A stretch of 32,962 bases of DNA from Lentisphaerota bacterium (lineage in GTDB: Bacteria > Verrucomicrobiota > Kiritimatiellia > CAIQIC01 > Lenti-01): positions 1 to 32,962 of the forward strand of contig JAAZFE010000092.1 of assembly GCA_012511885.1 (NCBI GenBank), in the 5' to 3' direction. The notes under the pieces were generated by a model. The model ran no database searches. It was given only the letters and a program-made list of their open reading frames with translations, and was not told where the DNA came from. Each line of letters starts with the position of its first letter. The stretch's first letter is position 1. The translations under genes and the position numbers were made by a program. Shown in pieces: positions 25,729-32,795 of the stretch.

Positions 25729-26280
25729 TCACTTCCCGCGCGCGGCGTCCGCGCCAATCGTCACCCCTTCGCGCGGCAGCAGCCCGCGCTTCCAGCCCAG
25801 GCCGCCCGAAAAACCGCCCAAGCCCCCGTGCGCCGCCACCACCCGGTGGCACGGAATAAACAACGCCAGCGGATTTGCCCCGCACGCGCCCCCGGCCGCG
25901 CGCACCGCCGCCGGCCGCCCCGCGCGTCGCGCCACCTCGGCATAGGTCAGCACCCGCCCCCGCGGAATACGCTGCAACACCCGCCACACCTCGCGCTGAT
26001 ACGGCGACGCCTGCCGCCATACGTCCGGATGCACCTTCGGCGGGCGGATCCCCTCCACCCCCTCCAGCGCCGCCCGCGCGAACTCGAGCGCCTCGCGCAG
26101 CAAAGCCGGCGCGCCCTTCGGCGCCCGCGCCCGCCCCGTCCGCACCCAGGGCTCCGGCGCTCCCGCCGGCGGCTCCGGCAAATCGCAGCGCCACACCCCG
26201 CGCTCCCCTGCCGTCACCACGATATCCCCCCAGGTGCTCTCCAGCACCCCGGTCACGCAATCTGGAGGCGTCCCGCTCAC
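25729..26280 (-). CDS. ogt: Methylated-DNA-[protein]-cysteine S-methyltransferase
   Basis: 183 aa. It removes alkyl groups from O6-alkylguanine in DNA by transfer to its own cysteine. The active site IPCHRVV is intact (Cys about 144). The recognition helix precedes it (SPYQREVWRVLQRIPRGRVLTYAEVA), and the Asn hinge GANPLALF, with GGFSGGLGWKRGLL after it, completes the ATase domain. The first 90 residues are a less conserved N-terminal domain. It overlaps the preceding gene as ATGA (26277-26280) and lies just before murG. This DNA repair protein therefore sits in a cell-envelope operon, and coupling is likely translational rather than functional. Confidence 0.92.
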   Translation of the reverse strand: MSGTPPDCVTGVLESTWGDIVVTAGERGVWRCDLPEPPAGAPEPWVRTGRARAPKGAPALLREALEFARAALEGVEGIRPPKVHPDVWRQASPYQREVWRVLQRIPRGRVLTYAEVARRAGRPAAVRAAGGACGANPLALFIPCHRVVAAHGGLGGFSGGLGWKRGLLPREGVTIGADAARGK

Positions 26281-26786
26281 GTCACCATGCGGAACAGGAT
26301 GTATCCCAGAATCAGCACCATCGCCAGCATGAAGATCACCCGCATGCGCTGACGCGCGTTCTCGCGCTCCGCCTGCCGGTTCTTCCGCAAGGTACCCACC
26401 CCGAAATACCCGCGCAAACGATCATGCTCCGGCGGCGTCAAACGGCTCGGCGACGCCTTCCCCCCGAGCGACGGCCGCAGCATGTCCGTCCGCTGCAAAC
26501 TCGGCATCACCACCCGCTTGACATCCAGCCCCGCCGCCGGCACTTCCAGCGCCTCCTCCGCCTCCGGCGCCGCGCCCTCCAGCTCCAGCACCCCCACCGC
26601 CAGCGGCGGCGGCAACTCCTCGACCGGCAGCGACTCCAGCGCCGACTCCGCCGCGCGCAGCGTCACCTCGGGCAGTCCGTCCGCCCAGCGCTGGATGTCC
26701 CGGATGCGATGGTTCACCAGGCGCTGCTCGCGCTCGATCTCGCGCAACCGCTGCTCCATCAACCGCACTCGACTCACGGCTGCCAT
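26277..26786 (-). CDS. Tail-anchored coiled-coil membrane protein, unknown
   Basis: 169 aa, not recognised. Residues 1-35 are a charged helix with heptad-like pattern (RVRLMEQRLREIEREQ). Residues about 45-95 are acidic and rich in Leu, Pro, Ala and Glu. A basic stretch with FGVGTLRKNRQAERENARQ precedes a single C-terminal membrane segment (IFMLAMVLILGYILF), so it is probably a tail-anchored inner-membrane protein with a cytoplasmic body. ATG 26786 has GGGCGGA before it; a TTG 12 bases upstream is less likely. It lies 39 bp after the next envelope gene on the same strand. Confidence 0.7.
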   Translation of the reverse strand: MAAVSRVRLMEQRLREIEREQRLVNHRIRDIQRWADGLPEVTLRAAESALESLPVEELPPPLAVGVLELEGAAPEAEEALEVPAAGLDVKRVVMPSLQRTDMLRPSLGGKASPSRLTPPEHDRLRGYFGVGTLRKNRQAERENARQRMRVIFMLAMVLILGYILFRMVT

Positions 26787-26825
26787 CGTTCCGCCCAATC
26801 CAAATTCTTCACGCTCGATTGCACA

Positions 26826-27572
26826 CTAAAAACCGAAGTAATACATAAACATCCACACCACCGCCAACACCACCATCAGCACCATCAGCGGCAGGGTAAA
26901 AGCCACCCCCGCCCATAGCCAGTACAAAAACGGCCGGTCATCCGCCGCCGTCGCGCTGGCGCGCGCGCGCCGCTTGGATTCCGCCCCTGGCAGGCCTCCG
27001 CCCCCCCCGGGCCGCACCGACTCCAGATCCGCCAGCGCCTGCTGGTATTCGCCGCGCACCCCGTCCATCAGCGTCAGCGCCCGGTTCAGCTCCTCCAGCA
27101 AATGCGCGTCATCCCAGTCATCCGCGTTCAGCGCCTGCAACTCCTCGAGGCGCGCGCGAAACGACCGGCGCGTCTCATCCAGCATCGGCAGCAGCCGCTC
27201 CGCCTGCGCGTACTCCTTGTCCAGGCCCGCCGCCCCCGCGGCCAACTGGCTCTTCAGCGCCGCGATGCCCTGCTCGAACGCCTGCTGCTTCTCGCGCAGC
27301 TCCTCCAGCATCCGCCGTTCACGCTCCAGTTCCGCCTGCCGCGCGCGCAGCTCATCCAGCTCCTTCGCCTTGTCCACCACCTGGTCCGCCACCGTCCGCT
27401 GGTGCTGCGCCAGATGCGTCAGCGGCAAATCCCCGACCGGACGGCTCGGCAAATCGCGCGACGACGGAATATGCCCGTCCCGCGGAATCGCCGCGCTCTC
27501 ATCGCTCAGCTTGATCTTCAGCGCCGCCTCGCGCTCGCGTACCAGATCGTCATCAAAAAAGTCCGTCGCCAT
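26826..27572 (-). CDS. Coiled-coil protein with C-terminal membrane anchor, unknown
   Basis: 248 aa, not recognised. The N-terminus is acidic (FFDDDLVRE). A long charged helical region (about 65-165) has strong coiled-coil character, with DKAKELDELRARQAELERER as an example. A Gly/Arg-rich spacer with PGGGGGLPG follows. The end is one or two hydrophobic helices (FLYWLWAGVAFTLPLMVLMV, then VVWMFMYYF). A purine-rich GAGGAGCGAGAAGA precedes the ATG and should act as ribosome site. It shares architecture, but no obvious sequence, with the protein of the next gene. It lies 48 bp after the LysM lipoprotein gene in the same direction. Confidence 0.72.
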   Translation of the reverse strand: MATDFFDDDLVREREAALKIKLSDESAAIPRDGHIPSSRDLPSRPVGDLPLTHLAQHQRTVADQVVDKAKELDELRARQAELERERRMLEELREKQQAFEQGIAALKSQLAAGAAGLDKEYAQAERLLPMLDETRRSFRARLEELQALNADDWDDAHLLEELNRALTLMDGVRGEYQQALADLESVRPGGGGGLPGAESKRRARASATAADDRPFLYWLWAGVAFTLPLMVLMVVLAVVWMFMYYFGF

Positions 27573-27620
27573 TCTTCTCGCTCCTCGTCCTCTAAAACTC
27601 TCCAGGCCCCGGCTCCACTC

Positions 27621-28409
27621 TCAGCCCTCCGGAATCACCAGCGTCAGGCCTTCGCGTATTCGGTTGGGATTCTTGAGCTGATCCCGGTTCGCCTCGAAAA
27701 TTTTAATCCACTCGTTCGGCGTCCCGTAATACTGTGCCGCAATCGTCCCGAGCGTTTCCTTGGGCTTCACCACATGCGTCCGGCCTGCGGCTGCCGGTTG
27801 CGCCGCCGCGACCTTCTGCTCCCCGGGTTTCTCCGCCGGCTTCGTCTCCTTGGCCTTGGTCTTCCCCTTCGCTGGCCGTTGCGCCGCGGCCTTCGTCTCC
27901 GCCGCCGGCTTGGCCGCCACCGCCCCCGCCGTCTGGATTTCTCCCGACCGCCACATCGCCAGCTCCGTCTCCAGCTCGCGGATGCGGTCGTTGCGCACCT
28001 GCAAATCCCGCTGCCACTCCTGCGGCATCGCCCCCGCCTGCGACGCGAACGTCATCCGGCAGTGCCGGATCAGCTCCTCGACCGCCTCGCGGTTCGGCGT
28101 CTCCGGGCGCAACTCCAGATACCGTTCATAGTGATAAATCGCCCCCACATAATCCTCATAATAGTTGTCCAGAATCAGCGCCAGCTCCCGATGCGCCAAC
28201 GCCAGCTTCGGATCCTTCTCCAGCGCCCGCCGGCACCACGCCGACGCCTCGTCAATATCGTTCCTTTGCTTCGCCGCCAGCGCCCGCCGCATGTGCCGCT
28301 GACGCGCCTCGCGCGCATCCGACGACACCTGTTTGCACCCCGCCCCCCCCGCCAGCAGCAGCGCCGCCGCAAACAGTCCAATCCAACTGATCTTCAACAC
28401 CCTTCTCAT
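27621..28409 (-). CDS. LysM- and TPR-containing lipoprotein
   Basis: 262 aa. The N-terminal signal MRRVLKISWIGLFAAALLL ends in lipobox AGGAGC, so it should be a lipoprotein. Residues about 30-105 hold a TPR-like pair (ALAAKQRNDIDEASAWCRRAL, then YEDYVGAIYHYERYLELRP). A coiled-coil stretch (about 120-150) and a Lys/Ala/Glu/Pro-rich linker follow. The last 50 residues are a LysM domain (HVVKPKETLGTIAAQYYGTPNEW, then IFEANRDQLKNPNRIREGLTLVIP), which binds peptidoglycan GlcNAc. The start is chosen at 28409 because the promoter places the transcript start there; ATG codons at 28418 and 28421 are alternatives. It heads an operon ending in murG-murC. Confidence 0.85.
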   Translation of the reverse strand: MRRVLKISWIGLFAAALLLAGGAGCKQVSSDAREARQRHMRRALAAKQRNDIDEASAWCRRALEKDPKLALAHRELALILDNYYEDYVGAIYHYERYLELRPETPNREAVEELIRHCRMTFASQAGAMPQEWQRDLQVRNDRIRELETELAMWRSGEIQTAGAVAAKPAAETKAAAQRPAKGKTKAKETKPAEKPGEQKVAAAQPAAAGRTHVVKPKETLGTIAAQYYGTPNEWIKIFEANRDQLKNPNRIREGLTLVIPEG

Positions 28410-28416
28410 GAAAATC

Positions 28417-28446
28417 ATCATAGCAAACCCCAATTCCAAAAATCAA
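28417..28446 (-). promoter_or_regulatory. Promoter for the LysM operon, predicted leaderless start
   Basis: On the minus strand TTGATT (28446-28441), an 18-base spacer and TATGAT (28422-28417). Seven bases after the -10 comes the A of ATG at 28409, so a leaderless mRNA is predicted. The two upstream in-frame ATGs at 28421 and 28418 overlap the -10 itself. Confidence 0.55.
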
Positions 28447-28528
28447 AACAAACCGACATCCCATCCCATTTTCATCCCTCCCTCCAGACTCTCGCGCGCC
28501 CCCCCCCCAATCACCTGCAAAACATCCG

Positions 28529-28646
28529 AAATCCACCAAAAACCTCGTTTTTCAAGCCGTTTTTCGCGATTTTTCGTGTTTTCGACCCACTTTTGGCCCG
28601 TTTTCGGCCTATGTTTCGACATTTTTCAGCACTTTTCGCGCGTTTT
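28529..28646. other. Helically phased A/T tracts, copy 1 (predicted curved DNA)
   Basis: A- or T-tracts of three to five bases are centred near 28530, 28540, 28550, 28562, 28572, 28580.5, 28592.5, 28602.5, 28615, 28624, 28634.5 and 28644.5. The average spacing is about 10.4 bp, close to one helical turn. Such phasing is known to give a stable bend; its role here is inferred. Confidence 0.7.
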
Positions 28647-28663
28647 CGTGACCTCCTGTCTCC

Positions 28664-28679
28664 GGTCAATTTTTTGACC
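28664..28679. repeat. Inverted repeat GGTCAA-TTTT-TTGACC, copy 1
   Basis: A perfect 6-bp stem with a TTTT loop at the boundary between the T-rich and GC-rich halves of repeat copy 1. It is exactly conserved in copy 2. It could be a protein-binding site or a hairpin. Confidence 0.7.
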
Positions 28680-28909
28680 TGCCGCGATCTTTTCGGCTGC
28701 TGATCACCGCACAATTTGCTCACCGCTTCCTCCGTTGCGCTCGACGCCAAATCGCCGTCGCTCGATCACCCAACGACGCCTCCTCATCCACCGCCAATTC
28801 CGGCCGCCTGCAAACCGCGCGAAATGAGTGTCGAAATGAGTTTGCCAACCGCCCAACAGCAAAGGGGTTAGTCCTATAAATTAATAAAAGTGAGTCGTCA
28901 ATTGCGACG

Positions 28910-29039
28910 TTTTTTTTACCCGTTTTTTGGCCAAAAACACCCGAAATCCACCAAAAATCACGTTTTTTGACCCGTTTTTTGCAATTTTTCGCGTTTTCGG
29001 CCTATTTTTCGACATTATTCAGCACTTTTCGCGCATTTT
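28910..29039. other. Helically phased A/T tracts, linker and copy 2 (predicted curved DNA)
   Basis: Tracts are centred near 28913.5, 28925.5, 28935, 28945, 28955, 28965.5, 28977.5, 28987, 28995.5, 29007, (29017, interrupted), 29027.5 and 29037.5. The average spacing is about 10.3 bp. The individual tracts differ in length from copy 1, yet the phasing is kept. Confidence 0.7.
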
Positions 29040-29239
29040 CACGACCTCCCGCCTCCGGTCAATTTTTTGACCTGCCGCGATCTTTTCGGCTGCTGATCAC
29101 CGCACAATTTGCTCACCGCTTCCTCCGTTGCGCTCGACGCCAAATCGCCGCCGCTCGATCACCCAACGACGCCTCCTCATCCACCGTCAATTCCGGCCGC
29201 CTGCAAACCGCGCGAAATGAGTTTGCCAACCGCCCAACA
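28941..29239. repeat. Direct repeat, copy 2
   Basis: Second copy of the module, offset 415 bp from copy 1 at its left end, 393 bp in the middle and 381 bp at its right end because of two indels. The right half (29057-29239) is almost identical to copy 1. Its last bases supply the -35 of the promoter for the gene at 29280. Confidence 0.9.
29057..29072. repeat. Inverted repeat GGTCAA-TTTT-TTGACC, copy 2
   Basis: Identical to the inverted repeat at 28664-28679 in copy 1 and at the same internal position of the module. Confidence 0.7.
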
Positions 29240-29250
29240 TGATCTATACT
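29223..29250 (+). promoter_or_regulatory. Promoter for the RsbW-like operon
   Basis: TTGCCA (29223-29228, inside repeat copy 2), a 16-base spacer and TATACT (29245-29250); the overlapping TACTAT (29247-29252) is an alternative -10. The ribosome site GGAG (29271-29274) lies 5-6 bases before ATG 29280. The same TTGCCA exists in copy 1 but has no -10 at the right distance there. Confidence 0.55.
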
Positions 29251-29279
29251 ATAGGCTCTAGAGGTGTACTGGAGACCCG

Positions 29280-29741
29280 ATGATGCAAAAACCCGCTGAA
29301 AGAACCTGGCAGATTGCCAACCAATTCCCCGCCATGGCTCAGGCCGCCCGCGAAGTCTTCGACTGGCTCGTCAACCAACCCCTCCCCTCCCGCGTCAAAT
29401 ACTCCGTCGGCCTCGCCATCGAAGAGCTCGTCACCAACTCCATCAAATATGGCTACAGCGACGACAACGAGCACATCATCCGCGTCACCATCTCCATCCA
29501 GCCCGACTACATCAAGATCGTCTTCGAAGACGACGGCAATCCCTTCGACCCCACCGCCTACCCCCCCCCCGACATCCAAAAGGTGGTTGACTCCGCCCAT
29601 GCCGGCGGCCTCGGCATCCAGCTCGTCCGCCGCATCACCTCGAAAATGACCTATGAACGAGTCGGCCACATCAACCGCAACACCCTCCTGATCCGCCGCA
29701 TGGAGCCCGGCGACACCCAGGTCATCAAGCTCAACCTCTAA
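29280..29741 (+). CDS. RsbW/SpoIIAB-like ATP-binding protein (HATPase_c_2)
   Basis: 153 aa, a single GHKL ATPase domain as in anti-sigma factor Ser kinases. The N-box is IEELVTNSIKYGY (Glu and Asn for Mg-ATP), the G1 box is EDDGNPFDP and the G2 box is GGLGIQLVRR. Members bind a sigma factor or phosphorylate an anti-sigma antagonist (STAS protein). No STAS protein, PP2C phosphatase or sigma factor gene is in the window, so the partner is unknown. It is followed by a second copy of the same family after 21 bases, and both belong to an operon with a lipoprotein and pdxB. Confidence 0.85.
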   Translation: MMQKPAERTWQIANQFPAMAQAAREVFDWLVNQPLPSRVKYSVGLAIEELVTNSIKYGYSDDNEHIIRVTISIQPDYIKIVFEDDGNPFDPTAYPPPDIQKVVDSAHAGGLGIQLVRRITSKMTYERVGHINRNTLLIRRMEPGDTQVIKLNL

Positions 29742-29762
29742 CCCCGCCCACCCCCCGACGGA

Positions 29763-30242
29763 ATGCGCAGCCCCCAGCTATACGGACAGCGAGGCTGGCC
29801 CATTCCCAATCAACTGGCCGCCGCCGTCGCCATGGCCCGCGAAGCCTACACCTGGGTCGAATCCTTCCCCATCTGCGAACACGCCCAATACGCCCTCCGC
29901 CTCGTCCTCGAAGAAATGCTCTCGAACACCATCAAATACGGCTACTCCAACTCCGCCCCCCGCACCATCTCCATCCGCATCACCGTCAACAGCCAGCACA
30001 TCCAGATCGTCCTCGTCGATGACGCCAACCCCTTTGACCCCACCGACCAGCCCCGGCCCGACATCGCCAGCCGCATCGAAGCCGACGGCGAAGGCGGCTT
30101 CGGCCTCGAACTCGTCCGCCAAAGCTGTTCCAGCATGACCTATCAACGCGCGCAAAACCAAAACCGTCTCACCCTCGAAATCCCTTCCGCCGACTCCGAC
30201 AACAACGAAGCGGATCTGGTCGAAGCCCGGGAGCATACATGA
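29763..30242 (+). CDS. Second RsbW-like ATP-binding protein, diverged G1 box
   Basis: 159 aa, a paralogue of the preceding gene. Matching marks are the N-box LEEMLSNTIKYGYS, the G1 region VDDANPFDP and the G2 box GGFGLELVRQ, with the shared SMTYQRA-like strand near the end. The usual glycine in the G1 box (DDG in the first copy) is Ala here, which may weaken ATP binding. The C-terminus adds an acidic extension (ADSDNNEADLVEARE). Its stop overlaps the start of the lipoprotein gene (ATGA). The pair may form a heterodimer or act on different partners; that is inference. Confidence 0.82.
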   Translation: MRSPQLYGQRGWPIPNQLAAAVAMAREAYTWVESFPICEHAQYALRLVLEEMLSNTIKYGYSNSAPRTISIRITVNSQHIQIVLVDDANPFDPTDQPRPDIASRIEADGEGGFGLELVRQSCSSMTYQRAQNQNRLTLEIPSADSDNNEADLVEAREHT

Positions 30243-30700
30243 AAACTCATCCCATCCGTTGGCTCGCGGCCGCCGCGCTGCTCCTTGCCGCCGCCGGGTG
30301 CGCCAGCACCCCCTCCCGGCGCATCCAGCAAAATCAGGAACTCTTCGACTCCCTCCCCGTCGCCGACCAGGCCCGCATCCGCAGCGGCCAGATCGCCCTC
30401 GGCTACACCGCCGACATGGTCTCCATCGCCCTCGGCCCGCCCACCCGCCAACTCGTCCGTTCCACCCCCGCCGGCGACACCGCCATCTGGCTCTACCTCG
30501 ATCTCGTCCGCCGCTACGAACGACAGCGCGCCGACATTGACGGCCTCCACGTCAGCGGCCCCGGCGGCATCCGCACCATCGGCGGCAGCGCCTGGGTCAA
30601 TGTCCTCCACGAACGCGAATACACCCGCATCCGCGTCGAGTTCAACAACGGCATCGTCACCGCCATCGAAACGCCCGACGCCAACTCCCCCGCGCCATGA
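30239..30700 (+). CDS. Small lipoprotein, unknown function
   Basis: 153 aa. The N-terminal signal peptide carries lipobox AAAGC (Cys about 21), so it is lipid-anchored, probably in the outer membrane. The mature part begins with a charged helix (RRIQQNQELFDSLP), then QIALGYTADMVSIALGPPTRQ. This helix-turn with G-x-T-x-x-x-V-x-x-x-L-G-x-P resembles the SmpA/BamE-like fold used by small envelope lipoproteins. The end has beta strands (TRIRVEFNNGIVTAIE), as in that fold. The resemblance is weak and function is not assigned. It is coupled by ATGA overlaps to genes on both sides. Confidence 0.75.
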   Translation: MKTHPIRWLAAAALLLAAAGCASTPSRRIQQNQELFDSLPVADQARIRSGQIALGYTADMVSIALGPPTRQLVRSTPAGDTAIWLYLDLVRRYERQRADIDGLHVSGPGGIRTIGGSAWVNVLHEREYTRIRVEFNNGIVTAIETPDANSPAP

Positions 30701-31857
30701 AAATCGTGTGCGCCGTCAGCGTCCTCCAGGGACGCGACGCCTTCTCATCGCTCGGCCAAGTCGTCCTCCGGCCCAACCGCGACATCTCTCGCGCCGACCT
30801 CGCCGACGCCCGCGCCCTCATTGTCCGCTCGAAAACCATCGTCAACCGCCGGCTTCTCGAAGGCACCCCCGTTGAGTTCGTCGCCACCGCCACCGCCGGC
30901 TCCGACCACCTCGACACCGCCTGGCTCGACTCCGCCGGCATCGCCTGGACCGCTTCCCCCGGCTGCAACGCCAACGCCGTCGCCGAATACGTCCTGACCG
31001 CCATCGCCCTTCTCGCCCAGCGCCACGGCGCCCCCCCCCGCGGTAAAACCCTCGGCATCATCGGCGTCGGCCAGGTCGGCTCACGCGTCGCCGCCAAAGC
31101 CCCCCTCCTCGGCATCCGCCCCCTCCTCAACGATCCCCCCCTCACCGACGCCGCCCCATCCGCCAACTACCTCCCCCTCACCGACCTCCTCCCCCGCTCG
31201 GACATCATCAGCCTGCACCCCACCCTCACCGACACCCCCCCCCACCCCTCCCGCCACCTCGCCAACGCCGCCTTCTTCGAACTCGCCCGCCCCGGAGCCT
31301 GGTTCCTCAACACCTCCCGCGGCGCCATCACCGATTCCGACGCCCTCCGCCACGCCCTCGACACCCGGCGTCTCTCCGCCTGCGTCCTCGATGTCTGGGA
31401 GCGCGAACCCGAGCTCTCCCCCCACCTCGCCCAAGCCGCCGACTATCTCACCCCCCACATCGCCGGCTACTCCCTCGAAGGCCTCCTCAACGGCACCCTC
31501 CAGTGCCACCAACAACTCGCCCGCCACCTCAACCGCGAACCAACCTGGACCCCCGACCCCCGCCAACTCCCCCCCCTGCCCGTCCTCCACGTCAACGCCG
31601 CCAACCGCTCCGACCACGACACCCTCGCCGAAGTCCTCGCCGCCGCCTGCCCCATCCCCACCGACGACCACGCCTGGCGGCACATCATGCAAACCACCTC
31701 CACCAGCTCCCTGCGTACTGCCTTCGATCAATTCCGCAAAAACTATACCAACCGCCGCGAATTCTCCGCCTGCCGCCTCCATCTCGCCAACGCCTCGCCA
31801 AGCCTCCGCGACACCCTTGCCGCCCTCGGCTTCCAGCTTCAAAACGCCACCCCATGA
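30697..31857 (+). CDS. pdxB: Erythronate-4-phosphate dehydrogenase
   Basis: 386 aa, the length of PdxB. It oxidises 4-phosphoerythronate in the DXP-dependent route to pyridoxal phosphate. It has the 2-hydroxyacid dehydrogenase fold, with GIIGVGQVGSRVA for NAD (about 120), the catalytic Arg in NTSRGAITD (about 207), Glu in VWEREPEL (about 235) and His in TPHIAGYS (about 254). The C-terminal dimerisation domain particular to PdxB follows (RREFSACRL near the end). The very early start MKIVCAV with ARALIVRSKTIVNRRLL matches the family N-terminus. It overlaps both neighbours by ATGA. Confidence 0.9.
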   Translation: MKIVCAVSVLQGRDAFSSLGQVVLRPNRDISRADLADARALIVRSKTIVNRRLLEGTPVEFVATATAGSDHLDTAWLDSAGIAWTASPGCNANAVAEYVLTAIALLAQRHGAPPRGKTLGIIGVGQVGSRVAAKAPLLGIRPLLNDPPLTDAAPSANYLPLTDLLPRSDIISLHPTLTDTPPHPSRHLANAAFFELARPGAWFLNTSRGAITDSDALRHALDTRRLSACVLDVWEREPELSPHLAQAADYLTPHIAGYSLEGLLNGTLQCHQQLARHLNREPTWTPDPRQLPPLPVLHVNAANRSDHDTLAEVLAAACPIPTDDHAWRHIMQTTSTSSLRTAFDQFRKNYTNRREFSACRLHLANASPSLRDTLAALGFQLQNATP

Positions 31858-32795
31858 CCGCCCCCCCCCCGCTCACCTTCACCGTCGGAGAACCAGCCCC
31901 CCGCCTCGATCTCTACCTCGCCGGCATCCACCCCGCCCTCTCGCGCTCCCGCTGGAAACAGCTTATCCAAAACGGACACGTCACCCTCAACGGCAGCCCC
32001 GCCCTCAAACCCAACACCCCCCTCGCCCCCGGCGACACCCTCCTCTGCGCCATCCCCCCCGACACCCCCGCCCCCCTCACCGCCACCCCCATCCCCCTCG
32101 ATATCCTCCACGAAGACACCGACATCCTCGTCCTCAACAAGCCCCCCGGCCTCGTCGTCCATCCCGCCCCCGGCCACGCCACCGACACCCTCGTCAACGC
32201 CCTCATCGCCCATTGCCCCGGCCTGCCCACCGCCAACGGACAGCGACGCCCCGGCATCGTCCATCGCCTCGACAAAGACACCTCCGGCCTCCTCGTCGTT
32301 GCCAAAACCGAACCCGCCCTCGCCAACCTCATCGCCCAGTTCGCCGCCGGCCAAGTCGAGCGCGAATATCTCGCGCTCGTTTGGGGCGTCCCCTCCCCCC
32401 CCTCCGGCGCCATCAACCAGCCCATCGGGCGCCATCCCGTCCACCGCAAAAAAATGGCCGTCATCCCCGCCGGACGCCCCGCCCTCACCCGCTATCAAGT
32501 CCTCGCCGCCGGCCCTCTCGCCAGCCTCCTGCGCCTCGAACTACTCACCGGCCGCACCCATCAAATCCGCGTCCATCTCGCCCACCTGCTCCATCCCGTC
32601 GTCGGCGACACCACCTACGGCCGCGCCCGCGCCAACCTCCCCCCCGGCCTCGCCCTCCCCCGCCAAATGCTCCACGCCCACACCCTCCGCCTACGCCACC
32701 CCGCCACCGCCCGACCCCTCGCCTACACCGCCCCCCCGCCCCCCGACTTCCTCACCGCCCAACACCACCTCCTCCCCTCCGCTCCAACCCCATAA
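31854..32795 (+). CDS. RluA-family 23S rRNA pseudouridine synthase
   Basis: 313 aa. An S4 RNA-binding domain at the start (about 10-75, RLDLYLAGIHPALSRSRWKQ and VTLNG) precedes the catalytic RluA domain. The catalytic Asp is Asp140 in HRLDKDTSG, and later marks are VEREYLALVWG, GRTHQIRVHLA and GDTTYG. It isomerises specific uridines in rRNA; the S4 domain and order suit the RluD/RluC type, but the target cannot be fixed. Composition is extremely C-rich. The start ATG overlaps the pdxB stop as ATGA; the open frame further upstream is the shadow of pdxB. Confidence 0.9.
   Translation: MTAPPPLTFTVGEPAPRLDLYLAGIHPALSRSRWKQLIQNGHVTLNGSPALKPNTPLAPGDTLLCAIPPDTPAPLTATPIPLDILHEDTDILVLNKPPGLVVHPAPGHATDTLVNALIAHCPGLPTANGQRRPGIVHRLDKDTSGLLVVAKTEPALANLIAQFAAGQVEREYLALVWGVPSPPSGAINQPIGRHPVHRKKMAVIPAGRPALTRYQVLAAGPLASLLRLELLTGRTHQIRVHLAHLLHPVVGDTTYGRARANLPPGLALPRQMLHAHTLRLRHPATARPLAYTAPPPPDFLTAQHHLLPSAPTP

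Larger units (their letters stand above)
28526..28858. repeat. Direct repeat, copy 1
   Basis: This pairs with copy 2 at 28941-29239. The left part (28526-28663) is T-rich, with A/T tracts every ~10.4 bp, and contains about 22 bases not in copy 2. The right part (28664-28858) differs from copy 2 by only two substitutions and a 12-bp insertion, TGTCGAAATGAG, that repeats its own flank. The junction between parts is the inverted repeat GGTCAATTTTTTGACC (28664-28679). Confidence 0.9.
28447..29222. other. Long intergenic region with duplicated phased-tract module
   Basis: Non-coding DNA between two divergent operons. Short open frames here are products of the T-rich and Arg-coding-like composition and match nothing I know. 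The region consists of two direct-repeat copies (28526-28858 and 28941-29239) joined by an 82-bp linker that contains an AT-rich stretch (28874-28890) and a run of eight T (28910-28917). No tRNA, CRISPR spacing or clear DnaA-box cluster was seen. Confidence 0.7.

Noticed and set aside
28511-28750. Small Lys/Arg-rich protein on the minus strand inside repeat copy 1
   Set aside because: The basic composition simply reflects T-tracts read in antisense (AAA codons). The frame is not kept in copy 2, and no ribosome site is present.
28894-28917. Hairpin plus eight T as an intrinsic terminator
   Set aside because: The stem GTCG/CGAC is only 4 bp with a 7-base loop, and no gene ends into it from either side. 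The T-run is better explained as the first of the phased tracts.
28526-29239. CRISPR array or plasmid-type iterons
   Set aside because: There are only two long copies of about 300-330 bp, not short repeats with spacers, and no cas, rep or clear DnaA-box cluster is seen.
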